DNA from: Theobroma cacao
Taxonomy: Eukaryota > Streptophyta > Magnoliopsida > Malvales > Malvaceae
Direction: 5' to 3'
Assembly: GCF_000208745.1 (NCBI RefSeq)
Contig: NC_030858.1
Span: 33,935,041-33,999,040, forward strand
DNA length: 64,000 nucleotides
In this document: piece by piece, positions 39,341 to 51,729 of the stretch
Layout: each line of letters opens with the position of its first letter
Position numbering within the stretch: position 1 is the stretch's first letter
Made by a program: the position numbers and the translations under genes
The notes under the pieces: model-generated
What the model saw: the letters and a program-made list of their open reading frames with translations, nothing else
Database searches by the model: none
What the model was told of the DNA's origin: nothing

Positions 39341-41713
39341 TAACAATAACTTCAAAGCAGCTTCATTGCCATGTGTCTGGTGTTTTGTCCAGAGAAGCAG
39401 CTTCTCTAATTAGATTTTTTTCACTGCTCAAAATCATATATACCAGAGGAGTTCTGGTGTTACATTTGATGAAAGAAATGTTTGCTATCTGGACCAGAAT
39501 CTGGAAATTAGGGGGCCATGAAACTTGAATTATTTAAGGTTTGTGTCGACTTGTTCTCTTGTGCTTTCATTTTCCTCTATTGGCTAAGTGGGCATACATT
39601 TAGTACACTTTTTAACTTTCTTCTAGACCTCATTCATTATCTTTAATTTTTCTGTGAAGCTGGTGCATCGGTGTCGGTTGCGTACACTTCAATGTAGATT
39701 TGAGTATGAGAATATGACCCCTTTGTTTTTCTTTTTGTTTTTTTTTTTATAATTTTTAGTAAATTAGTTAAAGTTTAAGTTATAATTTGAGATAAGGTTG
39801 ACCCAAAGTTCCATTTTGTATTTTATATATAAAAAATCTTACTATTATCACATAATAAGTTATTCTCTTTTTAATATGATTTGACTTTTAAATTTAAAAT
39901 TAAAATAGTTAATTTCAAATAATCTGTAATCTAAACCGAATTACAATAACAACATGCAATTAATCAAGTTACGACATGTCTTAAAACACACACAAAAAAG
40001 TGACAAATCTTAGGTGGTAGTTTCACATGTCAAAGGTAGAGATTAAGATGACTAAGCTCTTGTCGTCACATGAAGATATATACAGATGAACAGCTGCACT
40101 ATTTCCTATCACACTTACAAATAAGCTAAGGGCATATGGTCATGATTTGAGACCTTGGTTGACTTTTTAATTTCTTTTAAATTTTGACTTGGCAAATGCT
40201 AATTGCTTATTACTACTAGTACTACTACTATCATACTTCCCCAACTACATGGGGAAGGTGCGAAAGTTCTTACCCATGGTATCACTAATTTCAACTTTCA
40301 ATTTTTCTCTCATTTTTTCCTTTGACATCACTTAGCTCGGAAACATAAACCTTTTATGAGTCTAGAAATGTCTAAAATTTGTTAAAGAATGCGAAACATG
40401 AACACCAAAATCCTGAAAAATGGTTTTAATATGTGAATTTAATGTCATTGTTTTTAAAATTTTATTCTTTATAATCCTTTTTCACATACACATATATATA
40501 ATTATTTGAACAAACTTAATTGTTTGATCAAACATAATTTTTGAATAGATATAATTGTTCAAACGGCTTTCTTTTTTTCATTCTTTTATTATTATTGTTG
40601 AAAATGTTCAATAAAATTTAAATTTATTTCTTTAGAATTTGCCTTGAACATCAATTCCATATTTTATATTTTCCTTAATTCAATAGGTATGATAAAAACA
40701 ATTAGTTTCGACTTGTTATGATTAAAATTAAACCAACAAATAAATAAATAAAACTTTCGACTAGTTGTTGCGGCATGTTGTACTGAATTGTGATGCCAAG
40801 ACCACTTTGTGGGATGTAGTTAAGCTAATTGTGATGAGTGAATTATCTTGGCTTCTGTTTTTTGAGCTCTTGTTCGGTAAATGCTGATAATTGTACATGG
40901 GATAGGTTGATTTTTGCTTGCTTGAGGCAGGGGAGGTATCCAGTTTGTTGTAAAGGTTTATTTGATCTTATTCAGGTCTGCCTTCTTGGATGTACAAAGG
41001 GCTTCCCCCCTTCCTGATTTAAAGAATTTTGCATATAATTTTCAAAAAAAAAATTTGTGATGAGTGAATTACTGCAAAAAGTCAGATTTTGCACCTTTTA
41101 CACTCAAAAAATGAACTTGTCACATCAGGAAATCTGCAGTTTTTCTTTGGAATCTTTGGATTTTCTTTAATGCAACAAACTCTAGAAACTTTAGGTGTGG
41201 CACTCATTGGTCTTAATCATATATAAATGCCAACAACATACAAGGAGACACGCAACCAGTAGAAGATATTCAGTTCAATGTTCTACAATGGCAATTTAAT
41301 TATTTTTTTGTCAAAATTTTAATTATATTTACCAAAGAAAAAAGCTTGGCAGCAGAATTAAATTGCTTAGTCCACAATCCTGTCAAAACTCGAATAGCTT
41401 TATGACTGTAAACAATCTGGTCTGGGAGATGCTTTAATTGTGGGAAAGATGAACACAACCAGTTAGAAAGCTACCAAAATGAAAAAGGAAAAGAAAAAAG
41501 TAGAAAAGGAGATGGCTAGTGAAGTTCTCTAGTTATTAATTTGGAGTACCCTTGGAGACTAAAATACACAAGGAAAGGTTGTTTCTTTTCTTTTTCTTTT
41601 TTCCTCTAATTTTCTAATATATGCATGCCAATCTACTTGAACCGTAATTTCCTTTTTTTTTTTAAATTTTCATATGGCAATTTTGGCTAAATTGACTTCA
41701 TTTCTGATTGTTA
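39341..41713. other. Long AT-rich intergenic region
   Basis: No coding region, RNA gene or bounded element found. The last 200 bp or so would be the 3' UTR and flank of the minus-strand FAF gene. Confidence 0.55.
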
Positions 41714-42586
41714 TCAGGCTTGGCTTTTCTCTTTATCTTCATCAATGCTACCATGGGTTCCTTCTTCTAGATCTTCTAGTTCATCCTCTTCCTCCTCCTC
41801 CTCCTCAAATCCCTCCTCTTCCAAGATTTCATCTTCTGGCTGCACAAAGTGCAGCTTCAAGCGCCCATCTTCCCTACATGCATGCAAGAATTCTTGTGTA
41901 GGGATTCTTACCTCTTTCAGCACAAACCTGCCATCTTGCCTGTAAGACTTGAAGCAAACCCAAGGCTTCCCACTCTTTCCAATACAGGAAATTGGTGGTG
42001 GGAATGCTCCTCCTCTAGTTCTTGGCCTCCTGAATTCACCACATAAATTCTCTGTTGTGGTATGCTTTGTAGTATTTATGCTACTTTCTTTCTCCTCTTT
42101 GCTTTGCCAACCTTCTTTCATCTCATTTTTCAAGTCCTCAACATCATCAGAGCTTTCGAAACCAAGCCCTTCAGTGCATAGCTGTAGGCTCTCAGAGTTC
42201 CAAGAAAAGCTTTCACTCTTCTTGTGGCAATTTGTGTACTTGGTGATCTCTGGGGTGCTTGGAAAAATCTCTGGTGGTGAACTTCCATTATTGTTTTCAT
42301 CATTTTCATTGAAAGTATCATTCTTGGAGAGCTTGAACGCACTGTTTTGAGGACTCAAATCTATTATAGATGTGGAAGAAAAGGGTGAGATAGGAAAGGA
42401 AGAGGCCGAAGATGATTTGGAATTTTCCTTGAAATGAAGTTCGCCAAAGATTTCAGTGAAAGAAGATGGCTCAATAGGTTTAATAGCAGGCTTGATTTGG
42501 TTCCATGAGGAGAGGGATTCAAGCAGAGTCGGATTTTCTGGTAACGGGTTTTCAAAGATGTGTTGAAGGCTTCCACAGGCAGCCAT
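41714..42586 (-). CDS. FANTASTIC FOUR (FAF)-domain protein
   Basis: An intronless 290-residue plant-specific protein. The FAF domain is at about residues 186-248: RRPRTRGGAFPPPISCIG, then GKPWVCFKSYRQDGRFVLKE, then VRIPTQEFLHACREDGRLKL. It is followed by an acidic tail of Glu/Asp (residues about 252-277). The N-terminal half is Ser/Asn-rich and looks disordered, with a short conserved-looking start MAACGSLQHIFE. In Arabidopsis, FAF proteins regulate shoot meristem size and interact genetically with the WUSCHEL-CLAVATA loop; that role is knowledge of the family, not of this gene. The acidic tail is encoded by a CTC/CTT-rich run on the plus strand (41770-41825), which makes misleading Ser-rich frames there. 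Confidence 0.92.
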   Translation of the reverse strand: MAACGSLQHIFENPLPENPTLLESLSSWNQIKPAIKPIEPSSFTEIFGELHFKENSKSSSASSFPISPFSSTSIIDLSPQNSAFKLSKNDTFNENDENNNGSSPPEIFPSTPEITKYTNCHKKSESFSWNSESLQLCTEGLGFESSDDVEDLKNEMKEGWQSKEEKESSINTTKHTTTENLCGEFRRPRTRGGAFPPPISCIGKSGKPWVCFKSYRQDGRFVLKEVRIPTQEFLHACREDGRLKLHFVQPEDEILEEEGFEEEEEEEDELEDLEEGTHGSIDEDKEKSQA

Positions 42587-42625
42587 GGCTTGGCTCTCCA
42601 GTATTCTCTTTGAGAGATGCTACCT

Positions 42626-42648
42626 AGAGAGAGAGAGAGAGAGAGAGA
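42626..42648. repeat. GA/CT microsatellite in the FAF 5' leader
   Basis: About eleven GA units on the plus strand (CT in gene orientation), about 40-62 bp upstream of the FAF start codon. CT-rich leaders are common in plant genes. Likely polymorphic. Confidence 0.75.
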
Positions 42649-44544
42649 AAGAGAAGAAAAAAAGAGCCAGCAAAGCAAGCGAGAAAGAAGGAAATATAAA
42701 GAGCTTTTAAGTTCTGCTTTGAGGGTAAAGGGAGGGGGAGGTAGAGAAAGGAACACGAGATGGGCATGGGGTTTGGAAAAAATCAAAGGGGAGGTGACTA
42801 TTAATTTGGGGAAGTTTTGCTGATTTGGGTACCTCTTCTAGTGGAGTAGAATAAGGATGGGTGGTTATCTAGCTATGACTCAATTTGGTGGCCATTATTG
42901 TTTTGTTATATTTCCAGCAATTCTTAGTATATTTAACTTACTATTCTTGGTGGATGGTAGGTTTTTCCATTCTAGTTTTGAGAATATGATTTAACATGTA
43001 AAATTTTATTGTTATTTTCATTCTTTCTAATTTTATTCTTGGGCCGATGCTTAGACTTTTGTTTATGTACTAGAAATGTAGCACCTGCAAGAGTACTACT
43101 ATATATAGAGATATATATTTATATTTATTTCTCAAACATTGAGAGCTAGAACCAGGGTAGCTCACAACCAGAGGAATTGTTTTTTTCTAGCTGGCTTCTT
43201 AGAATAAATGAAGCTACCGCCAAACTTATAGCAGGACAAAATATTTTTATTTTGTTCCATTTCCATTCCACCTCAGTTTTCTTCCATGCTTCAACGTACT
43301 CCAATCATAAAATGATATGTCATACCAACACTGCTACGAATCATAGGATGCCATGTAAAAATATGGGTGGTGTCCAGGATGGATAGATGTGATTTGCAGG
43401 ACGATTTACGCCCTCCACATCTTCACGTCATCTTTACATTTTCCACACGAGTACAGAAAGTCTTGTATATACATCTCGTCTTAATAGTAAGACAAAGGCT
43501 CTATTTGGATTATTTCTTCAACTTTTAAGTAGATTTTACATGATGAAGTGTGAGACAAGTTTATCTAATACGCGTTCAAATGCTTTGAGTTCCCAGAGAT
43601 ATTGAAGCTTGGCCTAATCAATACGATTGATACGAACCAGTACCACTAGCCTTTTAGGAGCGGTGGGGGTTTTAGGACCCTGGCAGTACAAGGTGACCAG
43701 GCACCATTTATTGCAAAAATTTCTAGAACATAGACTAGATAAGAGAGTGAGCCACAGCCAAGTGGCCATTTTCAGCTTTTCCAGTTCTGTAATTGTCATT
43801 GCCACCAGCACTTTGGAATATTCTGAACGATCCCTTTTACATATCCACTCTTTTTTTTTTTCAGAATATGATTGGCTGCTATTCTTCATTTGCGGTGGAC
43901 TGTCCACATTTACATAAACAGGTTATCAATATAGACCAACCTAAAAAGTATCTGCCCTGCCAATGTACTAACAAAGTTGCCACAATCGTGTGATCTTCTT
44001 TCACCACAACATGCGTTGGCTTTCGGCAGCAGTGCGCATCGAACTTTAGTTTTGTCTCCATATAGTGGTCCATCAGCTTTGATGGGTGCACCAAAACCTG
44101 CCTATAAGTTTTTACATCAAAGTGAAGAACCTCATATTCTTCCTGGGCAAACTTAGGCAGAATATTGATGTAAAAACACGCTTCATACCACCAAAGCTTC
44201 TCAGAATATGGTAGACTTTATAGGGTATCAGGACCAGCGAGGGAATGTGGAAAAAGTGGAAGTTAACATCATGGGAATGACACCGAAAGGGAGAAACCAC
44301 ATCGATAGGATTCCAATGTTAAAGTAGATAGCACATTTTATGAAAGTGCAAATGTTAGGGTCATGCTGTGAAGTATAGAACCATCTTCCACGATATTACA
44401 CAAGGTGAAGCAAACCAATCATCACACCAAAAGATACATGAACAATTCACAAATTTTCCTTCACAACTTCTTAAAATGAACAAACATGCACGGCAATCTT
44501 GTCAAAGTATCAGTTAGGGCAGCCCAACTGCTGTTGAGTATCCT
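42649..44544. other. Intergenic between FAF and RopGAP genes
   Basis: The FAF promoter side (to about 43000) and the RopGAP 3' side (from about 44300) flank about 1.3 kb in which I recognise nothing. Short open frames near 43620-43910 and 43990-44300 do not resemble known proteins. Confidence 0.5.
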
Positions 44545-47500
44545 TCACCGCCATGCTTCAATACGTTCTATCCTTGAATCTATACGGCTCAAATTGCTTA
44601 TTCCTTTAGTCTTCTCAGCGGGGTTTGTTATCTGAAGAATGGATTGCTGTCCACTAATTTTATTAGGCCCCTTCTTGAGACTTGAATTACTTGATTGACC
44701 AATATTACTCTTTGCATCATTTTCTAGAGTGCCAGGCTTCAGATAGTTGGCTACAATGGCATCTGTGTCACTGATGAAGGTTTCAACCGGAGCTGGAGTC
44801 TCATCAGAATGATCTGCATCAGCTATTAGCTTGTGGACAGAGGGTATCGGACTGTGATCTTTTCCATCCATTATCTCATTGTTTGGATTATAATTCCTAA
44901 AACTTTCTCTTAAAGGTTCTTCAGCAATAAAGGCCAGCTCTCTCTCTTCATCATCTTTTTCAGTATCTTGAATGCAGGAGAGTGAAGGGCTCTGGTCTCC
45001 ATTCTCATCAAAAGGCTCCAGACGGGATGCAAGAGTAGGTTCTACCACTGAATCCTCCCTTTCTCGCAATGTCCTTAATATAAGTGTCTTGAGGAAGTTC
45101 ATCACTTGGACCGCATACATCAGTGCAGTCAAAGGATCTGCCATCTGCAACCAAAATAAGCCAAGAGAGACAGCCATTGAACCAACAATAAACCCAATAT
45201 GCAATCTGCATTGCCATCAAAGTTTTCTCAAATATTTGAATAGATGAGATGGGGAAGATAATTAACAATCCTCTGAGCCAACACTCAGTGGTAAGAAAAC
45301 TGAAAAGAAACGGGGGATGAGAAGAAAGGAACTATCAATGAATTCAGAAATCCAGGAGGGAGGGACCAGGGATTATGTTGGAAATTTATGCATTCATTAC
45401 AACAGTACCAGATGCTTAACACATAATTCATCAGTATCAGTGAGTAAGATATGGGAACACCAGTAACAATGAGGGAAAATGAAGGCTTTACTAAAAAGGG
45501 ACCCATTTGGGAGCATAGGGCAGTGCAGTGGGGCGGGCTCCCGACCTCTCTGCCCTGCACTCCCAAACAGGGCTGAAATACTTTGGGTACCCATTATGGA
45601 CAGAAACTTTTTCAAATGTAAATTAGATCCTCAAGAAAATCTGACTTACGAATAAGTTTAGTTACCATCTCAATTTTTCTGTTTTTAATGTGAGTGGTGA
45701 TGTCCTGGTGAAATAAATATATGAAATTCCTAGAATATCTCACCTGAGTCATGTTTGGTGCAAAGACCATAGCAATATTGCGTGCATTCATCTTGTTTAT
45801 GTGTTCTTGCTGGACAACATCAGCCATGAGATTGATGGCCCAATCTAATAGAGCAGATTCTGTTGGGGGTAGAAGCCTTGCAAGCTCAGCACACTGCTCT
45901 TCTGTCTGGCATTGCATTACTTGCTCAGGAGATAAAGAATCCAAAACTCCATTTGGAAGTTCTCTGAACCAAGCCTAAGAATAACAAACATCAAATTAGT
46001 ATATTAGGATTTGATAAAAAAAATGGAAAAATTAGAAGAAGATATGGTTAAAGTCATTTCCTCCAGACGTATGTGCATATGCATAAGCATAAGATGAATG
46101 TATATACAAGAAAGAATAAGAAGCAATGTCCAAGAAAACTGTGCTCCAGAACTCAGAACATGAATGTTTCATCACCAGTCAACTGTATATGTCATGTGTA
46201 AGATATTTCTCTTCCAGCAAAAGCAAGTTTCCCAGAATCATCGTTGTGAACATCAACAGTGAAATTCACAGTAAAAAAGGAACTCTCTGGCTGAAATAAC
46301 TGCAGCTGAAAGGAAAATTTGTTGACTTCAATTGTTGAGACTGGAAACCCGAAACCCACAAGGTGAAAAGACCAGCTGAGTCAACCTTATTTGCGTAAAC
46401 TTGTCACTCCTCCCACTCAATTACAGTATCTTCATATGTGATAGCAATGACCACCCTTTCCCCCTCCAAGGGGGGGAAAAGGGAAAAGGACCAACAGGAT
46501 CATAGAAAACAATTGTCCCACCAAAAACAGGGAGTTATGTTGGTTGATGACCAGTCACTTTCAAACCTTGGGGAGTGGTGGTGATGTCTAAGAAATGGGG
46601 AGGGCTATTCCCCATCGTGTACCCTAAGGCCGAGGGGACCTTCATATGTAATAACTGAAAATAATATGCATTAATGGCTATAAAAACTCAAAATAAGTTC
46701 AATAGTGTTTTATAATTGGTAACTCAAATTAAGGAAGAGCATATTTGCTTCCCCCATAAAAAGAGTTAAAAGCATTATGGGTTGAGGAATTGTTAAACAA
46801 AGGACTCAAAGATGCATCAAAAGGACCAACAGGATCATAGAAAACAATTGTCCCACCAAAAAAAGGGAGTTATATTGGTTGATGATCAGTCACTTTCAAA
46901 CCTTGGGGAGTGGTGGTGATGTCTAAGAAATGGGGAGGGCTATTCCCCATTGTGTACCCTAAGGCCAAGGGACCTTCATATGTAATAAACTGAAAATAAT
47001 ATGCATTAATGGCTATAAAAACTCAAAATAAGTTAAATAGTGTTTTATAATTGGTAACTCAAATTAAGGAAGAGCGTATTTGCTTCCCCCATAAAAAGAG
47101 TTAAAAGCATTATGGGTTGAGGAATTGTTAAACAAAGGACTCAAAGATGCATCAAAAGGACCAACAGGATCATAGAAAACAATTGTCCCACCAAAAACAG
47201 GGAGTTATATTGGTTGATGATCAGTCACTTTCAAACCTAGGGGAGTGGTGGTGATGTCTAAGAAATGGGGAGGGCTATTCCCCATCGTGTACCCTAAGGC
47301 CGAGGGGACCTTCATATGTAATAACTGAAAATAATATGCATTAATGGCTACAAAAACTCAAAATAAGTTAAATAGTGTTTTATATTTGGTAACTCAAATT
47401 AAGGAAGAGCATATTTGCTTCCCCCATAAAAAGAGTTAAAAAGCACTATGGGCAGAGGAATTGTTAAACAAAGGACTCAACGATGCATCAAAAGGACCAA

Positions 47501-50500
47501 CAGGATCATAGAAAACAATTGTCCCACCAAAAACAGGGAGTTATATTGGTTGATGATCAGTCACTTTCAAACCTAGGGGAGTGGTGGTGATGTCTAAGAA
47601 ATGGGGAGGGCTATTCCCCATCGTGTACCCTAAGGCCGAGGGGACCTTCATATGTAATAACTGAAAATAATATGCATTAATGGCTACAAAAACTCAAAAT
47701 AAGTTAAATAGTGTTTTATATTTGGTAACTCAAATTAAGGAAGAGCGTATTTGCTTCCCCCATAAAAAGAGTTAAAAAGCACTATGGGCAGAGGAATTGT
47801 TAAACAAAGGACTCAAAGATGGCATCAAATCCACATTCAACTTGAACAAATATTTACGAAAGTTTTGCTTTCCTAAGTCTTGGAGTCTGAAAGCAAAATA
47901 TTAGTCCAAAATTTGATATAGCTTCAAGTATAAATACTGCCACATCTTCAGTAAGCGCCATAAGAAGTAATATCAAATTTTCTTTTCTTTTTCCCTTTTT
48001 GCTTACCTTACCTCATTTTCCAAAATATCTATATTGGTTTGGTGGTAACACAGATGCACTTTGACAAATACACCACAAGGTTGATCACTATAAAGTGTTT
48101 TAATTAGAATGTCACAGTGTTTGCATGTTTATCATCTTAAGTGGTTCACCACTCTGACCATAAGCAACCTACACAATTATCACCATCAATCACCCAATTT
48201 TCAACCTAATGAGAAACTGCTTGGAAAAGATAAAACTAACAGAGAAATTTAAAATTTCTCTGCAATAAGTTCATCTTTTCATTCAACTCTATAACCCCTA
48301 AATCTTCATTTGTATGTAAAAGAATGATCAAGTGGGATTAAATGGCATTACCGTACCTTGATTAGTCCTGCCAAACAGTGTACGTCAATCCCTTCGGGAA
48401 CCACTCCACCATTCAATTGTTCTCTAACATACTCCTCCTGACTGTTTTCGGCATTAATTCTAAAAATCCCTTCTGCCTGCACATGCAAAGTCAACAGTAA
48501 AATGAACTAAGGGCATAAAACTTAAAAACCTTTAAAGAAGTCCATATAACTTCAACAAAACCAGAAATGTCTAAGAAAATAGGCCCCGATTATATAAATG
48601 AGAGAGAAAATGGTAAAAGAATTCCGCATTCTCCACTATTGGAGCTATAGCATATTGAAGAGGCAAAGAAAGAATACCTGCAAGCCTCCTTGAGCATACA
48701 AACGTCTTTGCATCAGCAAGAGTATTGATGGCACACTGTTCCCTCTGGAGTCGTAGGACAACTGCATGGATTCTGTGGAAACTCCAAAGACAGTTGTACT
48801 ACCCAAAAAAAAAAAAAACAAAAAACAAATTATGGTGTCAAGTATTGATCAAGAGAGACTGTCTTCAGGTGTCATGGTTCTACACATGCCATGAATTTCA
48901 TATGAGTTACATGCAAGAAATAAAGTTTTTCAGAGGTGATGCTGACTCTGGTAGAAATTAAGAAGACTAGTCAGTATCATTTCCAGTTTCAAACAATCAA
49001 AATCAAATATTTCAACATTTGGCGTGGATGTTTTTGTGTGTTCATGGCAAATCCAACTCAAACTTTTAAGAATTTTCTATGCTGAAAGGAATTCTGAACC
49101 TTAGAGAAGCTGCATCAAGCATGCCTTTTGACCCTTTTTAAAGCGTTGCTTTCTTCAATACTCATAAATTCTGATTTTAAACATATAAGCTACAGAGTGG
49201 TAAACAAGAAAAAAGCTACTACTATTTCTGTTTAAAAACCATAAATACAGGGAGCCCCAGAAATTTATTATCCGCTTAATTCATTTCCTATTCTTAAGGG
49301 ATAAAAAGAACATTAGTAGCACGAGGACTTGTGTCAATAACAGATGCAGAAGAGGTAGAAAGAGAACAAGTCTGAAACGTGAAATTCTGCTATCAGTAAG
49401 TAGCCTAACTGAACTACTTTCATTCTTGGAAAGGACCTTATCTTCTATAGTCTCTATTGCAGCCATGATAACAAACTCCACAACGAGGATAAATTGGCAT
49501 CCCGCATGATCACGTTCAATTAAGTTCTGCAGCAATCTTGGTCAGTGAACTAAACTGCCCAAGTATATTAGCTCATAAGATGATTGTTCGAGGAAAGCAT
49601 AGCACATTTGTTTACCTCCCACCATCAACTCCACATCAGACTCAAATTTTGAGAAAACCATACCCAGCTTAGAGATCCACTCACCCAGAGAAATGTGGGT
49701 GTTTTATCATTTTGCAAGAAAAGCAGAAGCAGAACATATAAACTGAAAATGTCAAAAACAGCAGCTTCCCAGATAACAAGACAATTAAATTTGCACCTGT
49801 AATCCTATTCCAGCATGATACAACTAATTCTAAGTTACACTAAACACTGATGCCCTTTTCCCCAAATGTAGCTGCCTCTGCAGAATTTCCTTATGCCATT
49901 GGCCTCAATTTACCTAAATTTAGGCTACAAATTGCCCTGCCAGCTAAATTACCAGATAGATGCATCTTAGTCTCGATGATACTTGAGGGAAGACATCAAA
50001 GGGAAAAATGCAAGAAGAATCATCCAGAACTCTAGGATGTGGTTTTACCAGCAAAGTCTAGACACAATGACTAAACCAGATAAGCTACTAGCTGGCCCAG
50101 GCACCAAAAATTGGAAAAATAGTAGGAAAACATTTGCTCTCAGCATTTTGAAAGTCCTGCATGCGTCATTTAGTCACTTGACATTTAAGTCCAGAAAATG
50201 AAGACTTATTCCAGCATCAAAGGAACAGCCTAAAGTAAAAGGCCATAAACCTAGCACTACTAACCATTCGTGCTACATGTTTAACAGGGTACAAAAGAGC
50301 AACAGACCTCAAATAATGCCATTTCAAATTTGAGGATTTTCAATACTGATCAGAACTATGCATTTGGAGAACAAATGCACTTGAGAAGCGAAAAAAAAAA
50401 AAAGGCCCTGTTTTACTGGAAATTAGAAAAGAATCTTCTAAAATTAGTTAGCTTTCAAGGAGAAATTAAAAGACTGCTACAAATACTCACATATCCTCCT

Positions 50501-51729
50501 TACAAACAATCCAAGTCAGGCCATTTGTGACAATACCTTTAAAGCAGTAGTAAATTTTAAGATTCTCAATCACATGAGCTGATTGGTAAATATATACTCC
50601 ATCAAAATGATGTAAAATTCCTTTGTCCATTCTTGGTTTCAATGCTGGTCCTGCAAGGACTTTTGCATTTGGTCAAACAGAACAAGCCATGAGACTCAAG
50701 CAAGAACATTCAACCTCTCATAAAATTTGACTCCTTCCAAATACACGCAATTTCTTATGGCCGTTCTAAGAACTTGATAAGTCAATACAACATCCCACCT
50801 GAGACCCACGAAAGGAAACCATGAAATGCAAAAAGTTGAGAATTTCATGAATCTGATAACCCAACAGGATTTTTTGAGAAAAGGCAGATAGGGTTCATCA
50901 ATTTAATAATTGGAAAATCTACTTAAAAGAATTGCATTGCATAAACCATTCTTAAGCAAACAAGAAGAAATCATGTACTTGTTAAAAGTATAAATTTCAC
51001 ACCTTCAACAATTTCTCAATTCGAAATTTAGATAAAGTAACATAACATCATTTAAAAAAAAGCATCATCACATTTCTTTGAACAGCTATTGGAATTAACC
51101 AAATTTCAGCTATTGCCATTCACCAATATTGAGTCCAAACAACTCCATATGCACCAATGCAATAATCAAAACAAGAATCAGAAAACCCCATAATTTTATT
51201 AACTGTCGAAGCCACTAGACCTCAAAAATAAGAGGAAAAAAATAAAACCAAACACCCACATTCACATTTCAATAAAAAGTTGGAACTTTGGTAAAGAAAA
51301 AGGGAAAATGAGAGACCTTGCACTAGGAGCTCTCCGGGGAACTTCAGGCTCAAACTCAACAGGCAAACCCAAGAAGCCATTGTACCTATCAAAGGTAACG
51401 TGTGCCACGTGTCTGACATTGGTTGGCCAACCGATCTCCATAGCACAAAGCTCTCTTCTATCAGTAGTCTTACAAGAAGCCAAAGATTTCCTGAAAAGGG
51501 TCACAAGCAAAGCCAACAAAGACAACTGATCTCTGTCCTGTTTCTCTCTTTCCTTCACTTCTTCCCCTTCTTCTTCTTCTGGGTCACAGCTTGTTACATT
51601 TACAAAGTCATCTCTGTCACCTTGTGCGCAAGTTAAGGACGTCTGGGGTGCACAGGACAAGGCAGGTTCAGAAGGAGGAGAAGAAGTGTTAGTGCTTTGA
51701 GATGAAGGGAAATGAAGGACCTCGGTCAT
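44545..51729 (-). CDS. Rho (ROP) GTPase-activating protein with CRIB domain
   Basis: Turns off plant ROP GTPases at the plasma membrane by stimulating GTP hydrolysis. Five exons (51729-51317, 48798-48678, 48476-48357, 45974-45744, 45144-44545) join in frame to 494 residues. The order is an acidic, disordered N-terminus, the CRIB motif at about residues 99-123 (IGWPTNVRHVAHVTFDRYNG), then the RhoGAP domain. That domain starts VFGVSTESMQLSYD, has the arginine finger Arg184 in AEGIFRINAEN, and includes NARNIAMVFAPNMTQ. The Ser/Asp-rich tail ends IERIEAWR. A CRIB just before the GAP domain is specific to plant RopGAPs. The start at 51729 is the first ATG in frame. Intron 3 carries a four-copy tandem array. 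Closest named relatives are probably Arabidopsis ROPGAP1-5. Confidence 0.95.
46485..47828. repeat. Four tandem copies of a 335-bp unit in a RopGAP intron
   Basis: The phrase GGACCAACAGGATCATAG recurs at 46488, 46823, 47158 and 47494, giving spacings of 335, 335 and 336 bp. The whole unit repeats, with only scattered substitutions. Copies 3 and 4 share private variants (CAAACCTAGGGG, CACTATGGGCAGAGG, TATATTTGG) and differ from each other at very few sites, so one is a recent duplicate of the other. Each unit contains a small inverted repeat, TGGGGA...TCCCCA. There is no open frame. Confidence 0.92.

Noticed and set aside
41745..42350. Plus-strand Ser-rich and other frames opposite the FAF gene
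   Set aside because: They are antisense to the acidic tail and FAF domain codons of the minus-strand gene.
46485..47828. CRISPR-like regular repeats
   Set aside because: Unit length of 335 bp without unique spacers, inside a plant intron: a minisatellite, not a CRISPR array.
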